A DNA stretch of 64,000 bases from an uncultured Dehalococcoidia bacterium (GTDB taxonomy: Bacteria; Chloroflexota; Dehalococcoidia; Dehalococcoidales; UBA1222): NCBI GenBank assembly GCA_903844845.1, contig CAIMVG010000018.1, positions 1-64,000 on the forward strand. Reading direction: 5' to 3'. A model generated the notes under the pieces. That model made no database searches. It saw only the letters and a list, made by a program, of their open reading frames with translations, and was not told the origin of the DNA. Positions 50,307-59,152 of this stretch are shown piece by piece (position 1 is the first letter of the stretch; each line of letters begins with the position of its first letter). A program made the translations under genes and the position numbers.

Positions 50307-52400
50307 CTATTCGATTGAATAGGTCGTACGTATGATCTCCGTAGGCGTCGTAAGCCCCATCTTTACTTTCAGCATACCGTCACGTGTCATAGTTACCAAG
50401 CCTTCTTTAATGGCTTCGTTCCGGATGTCGGCCGGCGTAGCACCGCCGATGATCATGCGTCGCAGCGTGTCGCTCATTGCCAGTATTTCAAAAATACCGA
50501 TACGCCCCAGGTATCCTGTAAAAGCGCATGTTTTACAGCCGCTGGCATATGTGAACTTGGAGCGAACTTCCTTCATTTCCTTTTCATACGATAATTGTTC
50601 GGCCGGCGAAGCTTCGACGGTATGCTGGCAATCTGGGCACAGACGTCGGACCATACGCTGGGCCACTATACCGATAACACCTGAAGCGATAATGAATGGC
50701 TCGACGCCAAGGTCTATCAGTCGGTACAAGACGCCGATTGTGTCATTTGCATGGATAGAAGATAGCATGAGATGCCCGGTCAGGGCTGCCTGCACAGCGA
50801 TATTGGCAGTTTCCGCATCCCGGATCTCACCTACCAGGATAACGTCTGGGTCGAGTCGGAGGATGGAGCGTAGGCCGCTGGCAAAGGTTATCCCCGCCTG
50901 ATTGTTTACCTGGATCTGGTTGATGTCGTCGAAGCGATATTCGGCCGGGTCTTCAACGGTGATAACGTTGCGTCCCATGGTGTCCAACGAACTCAGAGAA
51001 GCGTATAGCGTGGTCGTTTTACCAGCCCCTGTCGGGCCGCTTACCAGCAACATCCCGTAGGGGACCTTAAGCAATTTTTCATATTTGACAAGGCTTTCAG
51101 GCAAGAATCCCAGGTCAGCCAGGCCGCGGGTGGCCGTGGATTTGTCAAGCAGACGCAAAACAGCCATTTCCCCGTATACGGTAGGTGAAGTGGCGACGCG
51201 GATATCTATCTTTCTGGATTTTGATTCGGTAGAAAACTGTCCGTCTTGGGCGTGGAAGTGGTCTGCGATATTTAATTCTGACAATATCTTCAGGCGCGAT
51301 ATTAAAGCTAAATGAATACTAATCGGCAGGGACATCATGTCCTGGAGTGTGCCGTCGATACGATACCGTATTCTCAGCCGTTTCTCCTGTGGTTCGATGT
51401 GTATGTCAGAAGCCCTGGCTTTTACTGCTTCGTCGATGATTAGATTGAGTGCCTGCACCAGCGGTGTGTTGGTTGCCGCATCCATGGCCAATTTGTCATC
51501 AAAAACACTGTCGGATGTCTGAATGATGGATACCTGTTTTTCGATCTCGCTATATCCTTTATAGCTGAAATCGATGGCATCGCGTACTTCCTTGCTAGTA
51601 GCAGCCATGGGTTTGATACGCTTATGTGTTTGGAACGCAAACGCTTCCAGCGCCAGGATATCGCTGGGGTCAGCCATGGCGACCACCATGGTATTACCGG
51701 TAATACTGATGGGGATAGCGTTGTAGCGTCGTGCAAGTACTTCGGGTATCATCTGCACCGCTTCAGGCGTTGCCATTTTTCTAAGTTGCGCATGGTCCCC
51801 CGTCGGTCCTGTTTTCTTTGCAGCTTCCGTAGTGTTCTCTTCAAATATAAGGATTGGTATTTCTCCGACTGTCGTGCTGCCTAATCCTAAAACCTTGATC
51901 CCTTTATTTTCGACGAAAAGCCTTGCGCGCGGGCTGAGTTCTGCGTCCTGGAGGGCGATGGCTTTGTCGTCTACCCCCGTATCGAAAGCTTTTGCCTCGA
52001 AAAATACAACTCGCTCCAGATCTATAACCTTTTCTCCGCCCAGTATGTCTATAGCCAGACTATGGGCAATGCGGTCACTCGAAGCATAAGCCAGAAGGTC
52101 AAAGGTGTATTCCACACCCGTTCTCCCGCTTATTTTGGTGTTTTCTTCTATGGTATAGCCGAGGTTCACCAGACTGTCCATTAGCGCCCTCTTGTTATCA
52201 AAGCGAAAAACCGTGGCACGAGGTTTGTGAGGGCGTATCGTCAAGAATGATTCGAGTTTCGATTCTTCGACAATTTTGATACGCAGTTTCTCAGCCATTT
52301 GGCGGCTTTCGTTGTCCAGAGGTTGACTGGCTATAAGGACTCGATCTTTGATTCCGGCGTCATAGGCATTATTGGCAAAATCGAAAATCGTCGCTGTCAC
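50307..52400 (-). CDS. pilB: Pilus assembly ATPase with an added nuclease-like N-terminal domain
   Basis: 697 residues from GTG 52400. Residues ~1-55 are the second half of a PD-(D/E)xK-like domain whose first half is in the frame upstream; ~65-175 are a complete second copy (RALMDSLVNLGYTIEE, SGRTGVEYTFDLLA, AKAFDTGVDDKAIAL, KGIKVLGLG). Next comes an MshEN domain (~205-285), then the ATPase: SGPTGAGKTTTLYAS, VEDPAEYRFDDINQ, LRLDPDVILVGEIRDAE, TGHLMLSSIHAND, and a tetracysteine zinc site (CPDC, CKTC). The motor parts are intact. The nuclease residues (D-E-x-K) are degenerate. In-frame stop at 52404-52406 separates it from the upstream frame. Confidence 0.9.
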   Translation of the reverse strand: MTATIFDFANNAYDAGIKDRVLIASQPLDNESRQMAEKLRIKIVEESKLESFLTIRPHKPRATVFRFDNKRALMDSLVNLGYTIEENTKISGRTGVEYTFDLLAYASSDRIAHSLAIDILGGEKVIDLERVVFFEAKAFDTGVDDKAIALQDAELSPRARLFVENKGIKVLGLGSTTVGEIPILIFEENTTEAAKKTGPTGDHAQLRKMATPEAVQMIPEVLARRYNAIPISITGNTMVVAMADPSDILALEAFAFQTHKRIKPMAATSKEVRDAIDFSYKGYSEIEKQVSIIQTSDSVFDDKLAMDAATNTPLVQALNLIIDEAVKARASDIHIEPQEKRLRIRYRIDGTLQDMMSLPISIHLALISRLKILSELNIADHFHAQDGQFSTESKSRKIDIRVATSPTVYGEMAVLRLLDKSTATRGLADLGFLPESLVKYEKLLKVPYGMLLVSGPTGAGKTTTLYASLSSLDTMGRNVITVEDPAEYRFDDINQIQVNNQAGITFASGLRSILRLDPDVILVGEIRDAETANIAVQAALTGHLMLSSIHANDTIGVLYRLIDLGVEPFIIASGVIGIVAQRMVRRLCPDCQHTVEASPAEQLSYEKEMKEVRSKFTYASGCKTCAFTGYLGRIGIFEILAMSDTLRRMIIGGATPADIRNEAIKEGLVTMTRDGMLKVKMGLTTPTEIIRTTYSIE

Positions 52401-52403
52401 CGA

Positions 52404-52616
52404 TTACTTGTCGCCTTCCGTTAAAATGACGAACGCCATCAAATGCATCGTGAAGCCATCGTCGTTCTGTGCCAACAAATCGAAGGCATGTTCTATTCCT
52501 GATTTGCCTATGCGGCGTGCGGAAGCAAGGACCTGGTAGCCCTGCGATTCAAGATAAGACTTAAGTCGGGCCTCCACTTGCTTCCTGGTATCTGGGACGA
52601 CGGTTTTAATGGTCAT
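52404..52616 (-). CDS. Upstream half of the PilB N-terminal domain, ended by an in-frame TAA
   Basis: 70 residues (MTIKTVVPDTRKQVEARLKS ... FVILTEGDK). The sequence QGYQVLASARRIGKSGIEHAFDLLA repeats the first half of the domain at residues ~70-110 of PilB. It is in the same frame as pilB; only TAA and one codon separate its last lysine from the GTG taken as the pilB start. So the first domain copy continues across the stop. Either it is a broken gene, or a separate chain that complements PilB, or the stop is read through. Good ATG but the ribosome site is weak. Confidence 0.7.
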   Translation of the reverse strand: MTIKTVVPDTRKQVEARLKSYLESQGYQVLASARRIGKSGIEHAFDLLAQNDDGFTMHLMAFVILTEGDK

Positions 52617-52705
52617 AAAACACTCTCAAATTTACAATTTGTATACCTTGTTTCAAATACCTCTATCGCCTGAGCCAAAAATTACATGAGTATTGTTTCG
52701 CATTA

Positions 52706-53380
52706 TCATTTATTTCCGCCCAACTGAATGAGCCCCCGCCTGATTGCCAGTACCACCGCGTGAGCGCGGTCATTCGCATTGAGCTTGCGTAAAATCGCAC
52801 TTACATGGTTTTTAATCGTTTGTTCACTAATGTTAAGGACACTGGCTATTTGTTTGTTGGTATTACCTTCAGCAACGTAAGTTAGTATCTGCGTTTCCCG
52901 CTGTGTCAACGGGGTTACTATATTTGTTCCCAGTTGGGCCATAGTCTGGAACTCATGGAGTACCTGCCGGGCCACTAGCGGCCTGTTCATCAAACTCTCG
53001 TTGATGGGATATTCCCCGCTGGAAGCCCTACGTACGATACCGATAAGTTCTTCAGAAGTGGAGTTTTTTGCAAGGCAAGCCACAGCTGAGCTCCTTATTG
53101 CATCGAAAAGTGTTTGGTCGTTTGGGTTAGGGCTCATAATGACAACGCGTGTATTTGGAAAATTGCGCGCGATGCGTGCCCCGAGTTCAAGCCCACTCTG
53201 GCTTGCGAGGTCCGAGCCCAGCAGCACTATATCGGGAAAACTCGTGTCTATGGTTGCTAAAATATCGGTGTTGGGATCACCTTCTAAAATGTCGAAATCA
53301 TGTTCCTTTAATAATGCTTGGCGCACTCCGGCTCTGAAAAAAGGTTGCTCGTCAATTACCATCACTTTGGTTTTAGCCAC
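52706..53380 (-). CDS. LuxR/NarL-type regulator with an atypical receiver domain
   Basis: 224 residues; GTG start with AAGGAGGT in front. Receiver (~4-120): MVIDEQPFF has the acidic pair and CLAKNST the lysine, but the phospho-acceptor position in PDIVLLG-SDLAS is Gly instead of Asp. The C-terminal HTH (~155-220) is complete: LTQRETQILTYVAEGNTNKQIASVLNISEQTIKNHVSAILRKL. So it probably works without phosphorylation. It lies between the HTH gene and pilB and likely controls the pilus operon. Confidence 0.85.
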   Translation of the reverse strand: MAKTKVMVIDEQPFFRAGVRQALLKEHDFDILEGDPNTDILATIDTSFPDIVLLGSDLASQSGLELGARIARNFPNTRVVIMSPNPNDQTLFDAIRSSAVACLAKNSTSEELIGIVRRASSGEYPINESLMNRPLVARQVLHEFQTMAQLGTNIVTPLTQRETQILTYVAEGNTNKQIASVLNISEQTIKNHVSAILRKLNANDRAHAVVLAIRRGLIQLGGNK

Positions 53381-53425
53381 ACCTTACCTCCTTAATCGCA
53401 ATTGAGGTCATTAGCATGCCCATTG

Positions 53426-53647
53426 TTATTTCTCAGCCTCTTTGTTCAAATTCAATGTTTGCTCACCGCTAAAAAGTGCGTCTACGTCGCCTTTTCTAAA
53501 ACGTCGATCTCCCCGTGAGCCGATACGATAGGATTTGATGGCCCCTTGATTGCTCCATCGCCTAACAGTATTGATGTGGACGTTAAGGATCCTGGCGACT
53601 TCGCTTGTCGTCAACATCGGCTCTATTTGATCGTTTTGATCGGCCAT
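53426..53647 (-). CDS. Small excisionase/MerR-type DNA-binding protein
   Basis: 73 residues with a single winged HTH: LTTSEVARILNVHINTVRRWSNQGAIKSYRIGSRGDRRFRKGDVDAL, the pattern of the excisionase family/BldC-like regulators. An acidic N-terminus and a short charged tail flank it; no sensory domain. ATG 53647 with AGAGAGG upstream. First gene of the pilus-side cluster. Its promoter carries two AGTACTAA(A)GG elements that may be its own operator. Confidence 0.82.
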   Translation of the reverse strand: MADQNDQIEPMLTTSEVARILNVHINTVRRWSNQGAIKSYRIGSRGDRRFRKGDVDALFSGEQTLNLNKEAEK

Positions 53648-54103
53648 AAATGTCCTCTCTTAAAGTTACTATAACTTACTCCTTAGTACTGTAACTCATT
53701 TTAATTGTCAACAAAAGCCCCTTTAGTACTTTGTTTTTGTGTTTAACGTAGTCATTTAGTAATATCTGATTAGGTCTAGGTATCTTTTTGGTGTGTATTT
53801 TTACAATGTTATCTAAACCAGCCTATCCTCTGTTTTAATATCCACCATTTCATGGCTTTCTTTGCAGCCGATCCGCTCGTTGCAAACGGCATTTTCTTTC
53901 AACAATTGCCTTGTCTTTAAACTCTCATTTCAGATCTGTATTAAATTTTCGTTCGTTGATGGCAGACAAAATATCGACATCATCTTTTTATCCCTATCTT
54001 TTTACCATTTCCTTCGTTATACTTTGTGCACGTGGTAACACTGCTGGGCCATCCGGCTCGACACCACTGACACCGCCTCTGGGTTGGCACAGGGAGTTCT
54101 CAG
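53648..54103. other. Intergenic region between the HTH gene and the sigma factor gene
   Basis: 456 bases, AT-rich, without a convincing gene. The left part holds the minus-strand promoter and repeated elements entered separately. The right part has a TATACT at 54018-54023 that could be a -10 for the sigma factor gene, without a good -35; no ECF-type -35/-10 pair is clear. Confidence 0.3.
53683..53730 (-). promoter_or_regulatory. Promoter of the HTH gene with two AGTACTAA repeats
   Basis: On the minus strand TTGACA (53706-53711) is 17 bp from TACTAA (53683-53688). The element AGTACTAAGG (53681-53690) covers the -10, and AGTACTAAAG (53721-53730) lies just upstream of the -35, 40 bp away. The reverse form CCTTAGTACT is identical to the 10-mer next to the homocysteine promoter. 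Confidence 0.45.
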
Positions 54104-54658
54104 GTGCAAGACGAACAAAGTCTGGTGCGAAAGGCACAAGGACGTGATCCGGAAGCCTTTGCCGAACTTTATGAAATATATTTTGACAAGATATATCGAT
54201 ATATTGCACTCAAAATCGGAGACCGGACTGAAGCTGAGGACATGACGCAACAGGTTTTTTTAAAAGCCATGAAATCGATGCCGGCGTATAAAAGTACGAA
54301 AGTGCCTTTTTCGGCATGGCTGTATCGGATAGCTCACAACCAGACCGTTGACCATTTCCGTAAGTCCGGTCGGCAGAAATCGTGTGAACTGACTGAGGAA
54401 ATAACCCCTTCTGACCCGTCTGAAAATCCGGAACGCGAAACCGAGCTCAAAATAGACATTGAAAACTTGGTTACTGCAGCGAAAAAACTTACCAAATCCC
54501 AGAGGGAAGTCATTTCGCTGCGCTTCAGCAGTGACCTTCCCATAGCAGAAGTAGCGAGAATCATGGGTAAAAGCGAGGGTGCCGTTAAAGCGCTCCAGCA
54601 TAGCGCCGTAGCGTCTCTCAAGAAAATAATGGTAATGGCTGAAACCAATGAACGATAA
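54104..54658 (+). CDS. ECF-type RNA polymerase sigma factor
   Basis: 184 residues from a GTG preceded by AGGGAG. Region 2 (~20-90: AFAELYEIYFDKIYRYIALKIGDRTEAEDMTQQVFLKAM, then WLYRIAHNQTVDHFRKSGR) and region 4 (~125-178: LTKSQREVISLRFSSDLPIAEVARIMGKSEGAVKALQHSAVASLKK) are both present. There is no region 1 or 3. It overlaps the next gene by 11 nt. That gene encodes its probable partner, so the pair is self-contained; its target genes are unknown. Confidence 0.9.
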   Translation: MQDEQSLVRKAQGRDPEAFAELYEIYFDKIYRYIALKIGDRTEAEDMTQQVFLKAMKSMPAYKSTKVPFSAWLYRIAHNQTVDHFRKSGRQKSCELTEEITPSDPSENPERETELKIDIENLVTAAKKLTKSQREVISLRFSSDLPIAEVARIMGKSEGAVKALQHSAVASLKKIMVMAETNER

Positions 54659-55688
54659 TCGGAAAAATGTTAAACAGCTGGATGACGCTCTGAATGAGTG
54701 TTTTGAGAGCATGGTGAAAGGCGAAAGCCTGGATTCCTGCCTTATTAAACATTCTGAGTTTGCATCGGAGTTGAGGCCCCTTTTGGAAACGATGCAAACT
54801 GTACGTTTGGCCGGAGCGATTTCTCCTGGACCGGCTTTCCGTGCCGCGGCCCGTTATGAATTCAGAAAAGCTCTCTATGATGATATCGCCCGCCGGACAC
54901 GGCCCGCATTATCTTTGCGCTTGGCGACGATCGCCGCCAGCCTCGGGGTATTTGTTATAACTGGTGCAGGCGGTACACTCGCAGCCTCTTCGGGCAGCAT
55001 GCCGGGGCAGCTGTTATACCAGGTGAAGCGCAATGTCGAGAACACTCAGCTTACGCTCGCTCCATCGCAATCAGCTAAAGCGCGGCTATATGCTACACTG
55101 GCGGACCGCAGGATAAGCGAGATAGTTTATACCGCTGAAGCCGGCGATGTTCAGCTTACCGAAGGCCTGACCCGGGACTTCACGAGCGACCTTGCGATGG
55201 TTTACCAAACATCAACCGTCAAGCGGGAAACAAATAACAGCGGCGATGCCACAATTTTCGCTTCTTCCGGAACCGATTCGACAAAGGGATCAAGCCTTGC
55301 CGGTACGGATTCTTCCGGAAGCAAGTTTGTGCCCCCGGCTATGACTACAACGATGGCAGCGCCGCCTTCGGCTCCTGGAATTGGTACGGTTACTTCTAGC
55401 TCATCGCCTGTGACTATGGATACGACATCAACGGTAACCCCCACAGTATCTGTAAGTGGGATGGAACCCGGCAGCATTACTCAGCCCTCTCCCAACAGCC
55501 CTCAGGGTGCTGGGAGCCCTGGTAACGTTACCGATCCCGCTCTGCTTATACTCTTGCAAAAATATTCCATTAAAAACATCGCCGAATTGACTGCGATACT
55601 CGATAAAGTGCCTTCCTCTACCAATGCTCCCCTTTTGGCCGCTCTGCAGGCGGCGACATCCGCCTACGGGGAGATTCTCGGCGAATAG
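54648..55688 (+). CDS. Membrane protein with DUF5667-type domain, probable anti-sigma partner
   Basis: 346 residues. The cytoplasmic N-terminus (~1-80) has LDDALNECFESMVKGESLDSCLIKHSEFASELRPLLE, a helical segment common in proteins encoded next to ECF factors. A membrane helix (~88-110, LRLATIAASLGVFVITGAGGTLA) is followed by the DUF5667 block (PGQLLYQVKRNVENTQLTLAPS, ARLYATLADRRISEI), then a Ser/Thr/Pro-rich outer tail. Overlaps the sigma gene, so it is translated with it. Anti-sigma activity is inferred from position. Confidence 0.82.
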   Translation: MNDNRKNVKQLDDALNECFESMVKGESLDSCLIKHSEFASELRPLLETMQTVRLAGAISPGPAFRAAARYEFRKALYDDIARRTRPALSLRLATIAASLGVFVITGAGGTLAASSGSMPGQLLYQVKRNVENTQLTLAPSQSAKARLYATLADRRISEIVYTAEAGDVQLTEGLTRDFTSDLAMVYQTSTVKRETNNSGDATIFASSGTDSTKGSSLAGTDSSGSKFVPPAMTTTMAAPPSAPGIGTVTSSSSPVTMDTTSTVTPTVSVSGMEPGSITQPSPNSPQGAGSPGNVTDPALLILLQKYSIKNIAELTAILDKVPSSTNAPLLAALQAATSAYGEILGE

Positions 55689-55827
55689 CAACGCGTGCCA
55701 TTCCGGCGCGACATCCGGGGAACGGGTGGTGGTTGTTTCCGGTCCCACCTTAGGTGTCATTATCGGACTTGATCCGACAATCCATTACCTTAACTTTGTC
55801 GCGCCGACAAACGAAAAATGTCATCCT

Positions 55828-55853
55828 GACGCGACTGCCGGGATCCAGAATCG
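55828..55853. repeat. Dispersed repeat copy 1
   Basis: A 26-bp element with the core GCCGGGATCCAGAATCG, matching about 20 of 26 bases of the copy at 58899-58924. Both copies lie in intergenic space next to CCGG-rich sequence. Confidence 0.5.
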
Positions 55854-56032
55854 ACCTGTTACTATTTCGTTTCAGCCGGTCATTCTAAACGTTTCCCCTT
55901 TCAACCATTCAATGGATAACACCAAACAACATTACCAAGCTATCGAAAAAGCTCACCTTTTACGCGACTATGTGGATGATCTCATCACGAACCCTGGAAA
56001 AACTAATATGTACCTGGCGCCTTAACAATTCA

Positions 56033-56061
56033 TTGACAGCCCTTATTCTAAGGGATAAACT
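56033..56061 (+). promoter_or_regulatory. Promoter of the coiled-coil/LemA/HtpX genes
   Basis: TTGACA (56033-56038), a 17-bp spacer and TAAACT (56056-56061). The predicted start is near 56068, inside the near-palindrome AACTAC...GTAGTT (56058-56080), a possible operator. Confidence 0.6.
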
Positions 56062-56124
56062 ACGATAAAATCGTGTAGTTATATCCGCCCGGGAATATTG
56101 GGACTGTACACAAGGAGACAGCGA

Positions 56125-57117
56125 ATGACAGAAATTGCCCCAATCCCTGGATTAACGGCGCGTCAGTATCGAGATGAAGCTATACGAAACGCGGAAGCAA
56201 TTTACGCCTCTGAGGTACAAAATGCGGAGGCGCTAAAACAAAAATCCACCATAGATGCCACCTCTGCCAGGGACGATATTGTCAGGGAGGCGCGAGAGAC
56301 ACTCGAATCATATAAAAAGCGCGCCGCAGAAGCCTCTAATAAAATAGATAAAAAACTACGCGCAGATGAAGTAAAAGCCGAGCGGGTGATTCAGGAGCAG
56401 CGGGTAATAAAAGCTGCGGATGATCGAGTGAAAGCGATTCTTAAAGTCGCGGAAACTTACAAACGCCGGATTTCTGAGGCTGGGGAAAATCGCAAACGGG
56501 CCATCCTCCGGGCCCATGAAGACGAAAAGCAAATGAAGCTGAAAGAGAAAGAAGCGGCTAAAAACCAAAAGAAAATCTCGCGCCTTTCATCAGATCCTGA
56601 ACCAAAAGCTAAAAAAACGGCTAAGAATACCTCCGTCATTAAAAACAAGTTGCAGCAATCGGAGTCTGCCATAGAACTGCACAAAAAACCCGGACGTGAT
56701 GTTAAAATTGTAAAACACGATCTGTCACCCTTGAAGGAAATCAAACCGGTGCAAAAACCTGTCGATGAAGACACCCGGAAGGATCAGAGACGGGAAGCAA
56801 AGGATATTAATGCGAAGCGAGAAGATAAATCGCCACATATTAAACGAGACGGCAATATCAAACTCGTTATTTCCAACGATAGTTCGGATGCCACTCATAT
56901 AAATAGTTTCGTGAAGAGTCTGAGCGAAATTTCCGGCATAAAAATTGTTATGGTAAGCGGAGATATTCAAGAGGGGACCCAGGTCGTAATCACCTGGGAA
57001 TCTCTGGCGGACTTATCTGCAGAGTTGAGGCAGTTGAGTATTGTAAAAGAGGTCGTGGAGCGGCATAGTGATATAATGATTACGTTGTCGCCATTGGTGG
57101 TTTTTAAAAACATATAA
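56125..57117 (+). CDS. Long coiled-coil protein of unknown function
   Basis: 330 residues from ATG 56125, AAGGAG upstream. No signal or membrane segment. Residues ~10-170 are Ala/Glu/Lys/Arg-rich heptads ([20 protein letters not shown], then [19 protein letters not shown]), a long coiled coil; 170-250 is a basic, disordered linker; the last ~80 residues form a compact domain ([44 protein letters not shown]) with alternating strands and helices. I do not recognise the family. Located 26 nt before lemA and under a shared promoter. Confidence 0.65.
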   Translation: MTEIAPIPGLTARQYRDEAIRNAEAIYASEVQNAEALKQKSTIDATSARDDIVREARETLESYKKRAAEASNKIDKKLRADEVKAERVIQEQRVIKAADDRVKAILKVAETYKRRISEAGENRKRAILRAHEDEKQMKLKEKEAAKNQKKISRLSSDPEPKAKKTAKNTSVIKNKLQQSESAIELHKKPGRDVKIVKHDLSPLKEIKPVQKPVDEDTRKDQRREAKDINAKREDKSPHIKRDGNIKLVISNDSSDATHINSFVKSLSEISGIKIVMVSGDIQEGTQVVITWESLADLSAELRQLSIVKEVVERHSDIMITLSPLVVFKNI

Positions 57118-57143
57118 TTCCCAACAACACAAGGAGGAGAATC

Positions 57144-57707
57144 ATGGTTGCACTTTGGATTGTTCTCGGTATCGTCGTCCTGCTCATTTTGTTCTTTGTC
57201 GGTATTTATAATGGACTGGTTGGTTTGCGCAATCAGGTCAAGAACGCCTGGGCCCAAATAGATGTCCAACTCAAACGGCGTTATGACCTCATTCCCAACC
57301 TGGTAGAAACAGTCAAGGGTTACGCCAAGCATGAGCGTGAGGTATTCGAAAACGTTACCCAGGCGCGCGCGGCCGCACAAGGGGTTGTAACTGCCGGGCC
57401 GGCCGCCAGGGCACAGGCCGAGGGTGGGCTAAGCCAGGCTTTGGGACGCCTTTTTGCTGTTGCCGAAGCCTATCCTGATCTCAAGGCCAATCAGAACTTT
57501 CTGGCCTTGCAGGAAGAGTTGACCTCAACTGAAAACAAGATCAGTTTTTCACGGCAATTTTACAACGATACGGTCCTGCGCTATAACAACCAGACCCAGA
57601 TGTTTCCTTCGGTCATAATTGCCGGCATGGCAGGGTTCAAATCCGCTGAATTCTTCGAGGTTACCGTCCCTGAAGAAAAGAATCCTGTTAAAGTGAGTTT
57701 CACCTAG
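57144..57707 (+). CDS. lemA: LemA family protein
   Basis: 187 residues. An N-terminal membrane segment ([27 protein letters not shown]) is followed by the helical LemA bundle: [41 protein letters not shown] and [27 protein letters not shown]. LemA proteins are membrane-bound with their bundle on the outer side; the biochemical role is not settled. AGGAGGAG lies before the ATG. It is followed 19 nt later by htpX, a common pair. Confidence 0.94.
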   Translation: MVALWIVLGIVVLLILFFVGIYNGLVGLRNQVKNAWAQIDVQLKRRYDLIPNLVETVKGYAKHEREVFENVTQARAAAQGVVTAGPAARAQAEGGLSQALGRLFAVAEAYPDLKANQNFLALQEELTSTENKISFSRQFYNDTVLRYNNQTQMFPSVIIAGMAGFKSAEFFEVTVPEEKNPVKVSFT

Positions 57708-57726
57708 AATCTGGAGCTGATATCCG

Positions 57727-58722
57727 ATGTGGGAACAGATAAGATCCAACCGGATCAGGTCGGCTGTACTGATCGTCTTCATGGGGCTGCTGCTCCTTGC
57801 GATTGGTTATGTCATTGGAGTGTATTTCCTTGGCAGCGCCCTCGGAGGGTTGTTCATCGCGGCCATCGTATGGGGCATCATGAGCCTGACGGCCTACTTC
57901 CAGGGAGATAGTATTATTCTTGGAGTTTCAGGTGCCCGTAAGCTGGAAAAAGCCGACGATCCTCGCCTTTTCGACGTAGTCGAGGAGATGTCCATCGCCG
58001 CCGGTTTGCCAAAAGCACCCGATATCTACCTCGTCAACGATCCCTCCCTCAACGCATTCTCCACGGGTCGGGATCCCAGGAAGGCTGTCGTAGCCATTAC
58101 TTCAGGCCTTAGGGATAAACTCGATCGCGATGAATTGCAGGGCGTGATGGGGCACGAGATAGGTCACATCAAGAATGGTGACGTTCTTTTTATGGCCATC
58201 GCTTCGGTGATGCTGGGTGCCATCGTCATCCTTTCGTGGTACGCCACCCGGGCTATGTTCTGGGGCGGCGGGCGCCGCAGCAATCGGGATAGCGGAGGCG
58301 GGGGAGGGGCTCAGGCGATCATCATGATACTCGGGATCATATTGCTCATCCTCGCTCCGATTTTTGCCCAGCTGATATATCTGGCGACTTCAAGGAAGCG
58401 AGAATACCTTGCAGACGCTTCCTCGGCCCTTTATACACGGTATCCTGAAGGTCTTGCTTCCGCGCTTGAAAAATTGGCGGACTCAGGAACGCCTGTTAAG
58501 GCGGCAAATCAGGCCACCGCTCCGATGTACATCGTTAATCCTTTTGGAAAGAAGCGGGCGGTAACTGACTGGATGAGCACCCATCCTCCCATCGCGGACA
58601 GGGTGCGTATCCTGCGTGCCATGGGCGGCAATTCGATGGCCGACTATGAAAAGGCTTACGAACAGTCGCATAAAGGCCAGGTGATGGTGCCGAAATCAGC
58701 CCTCGGAACAACTGATAAGTAA
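57727..58722 (+). CDS. htpX: HtpX family membrane metalloprotease
   Basis: 331 residues. Zinc protease of the inner membrane that helps remove damaged membrane proteins. The catalytic motif is GVMGHEIGHIKNGD, with the third ligand in REYLADASSALYTRYPEGLASAL. Membrane segments: two at the N-terminus (~15-60) and two around ~155-215, between which lies GGGRRSNRDSGGGGGAQ, a Gly-rich loop. The end STHPPIADRVRILRAMGG matches the family. A strong terminator follows. Confidence 0.95.
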   Translation: MWEQIRSNRIRSAVLIVFMGLLLLAIGYVIGVYFLGSALGGLFIAAIVWGIMSLTAYFQGDSIILGVSGARKLEKADDPRLFDVVEEMSIAAGLPKAPDIYLVNDPSLNAFSTGRDPRKAVVAITSGLRDKLDRDELQGVMGHEIGHIKNGDVLFMAIASVMLGAIVILSWYATRAMFWGGGRRSNRDSGGGGGAQAIIMILGIILLILAPIFAQLIYLATSRKREYLADASSALYTRYPEGLASALEKLADSGTPVKAANQATAPMYIVNPFGKKRAVTDWMSTHPPIADRVRILRAMGGNSMADYEKAYEQSHKGQVMVPKSALGTTDK

Positions 58723-58742
58723 AGGATATCTGTTAGTAAAAC

Positions 58743-58779
58743 AAAAAAGGGAGGGGCTTTTCGCCCCTCCCTTTTTTTT
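58743..58779 (+). terminator. Rho-independent terminator of htpX
   Basis: A 9-bp G+C stem (GGGAGGGGC/GCCCCTCCC) extended by A/T pairs, 5-nt loop, followed by eight T then A and TTATTTTG. Confidence 0.9.
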
Positions 58780-58898
58780 ATTATTTTGTCCTTCGGGAGT
58801 CCGTCTGGGCGGACCGGGCCTCGGACTATTCCCCGAGGTCCTTGTCCTCGAGGCTCGAGGGATTCAGAGTCGACTTCCTCACCGTACTTTGTTATACC

Positions 58899-58924
58899 GG
58901 CGCGCTAGCCGGAATCCAGAGTCG
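58899..58924. repeat. Dispersed repeat copy 2
   Basis: Core AGCCGGAATCCAGAGTCG, the relative of 55828-55853. A further partial version, GATTCAGAGTCGAC, lies at 58861. Confidence 0.5.
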
Positions 58925-59152
58925 ATAATCGAAGTAAATCGATCACCCAAGTGTTCGTTAAAACTAAAAGGGCTGGAAATCTTGCGAAATTCAAGCCCTA
59001 CACTATCACTGTAACATCCATTCGTGCTTAAGTCAAACGTGTTCCATGCCTGAATGTTAATTTTTCCGTCCCCGCATCCGGGCATGAATTGCGGGCTCCT
59101 GAGTCATTACCGTCGGTACATGTTGGTCTTTGTCTTCCGGAATAATTTTGGC

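Larger units (their letters stand above)
55689..56124. other. Intergenic region with repeat-like sequence and a promoter
   Basis: 436 bases. The first half resembles dispersed CCGG(A/G)ATCCAGA repeats; a 133-codon plus-strand frame over it reads like translated repeat sequence and I do not call it a gene. The end holds the promoter of the coiled-coil gene. Confidence 0.4.
58723..59152. other. Intergenic region after htpX: terminator and repeat
   Basis: 430 bases. It has the terminator at 58743-58779 and GC-rich repeat-like sequence around 58797-58930, including the second copy of the dispersed repeat. No gene is supported. Confidence 0.4.

Noticed and set aside
55624-56025. 133-codon plus-strand frame after the anti-sigma gene
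   Set aside because: Runs through repeat-like sequence and reads like translated repeat; no ribosome site.
58879-59085. 68-codon minus-strand frame near the repeat
   Set aside because: Crosses repeat sequence, has no family motif and no ribosome site.
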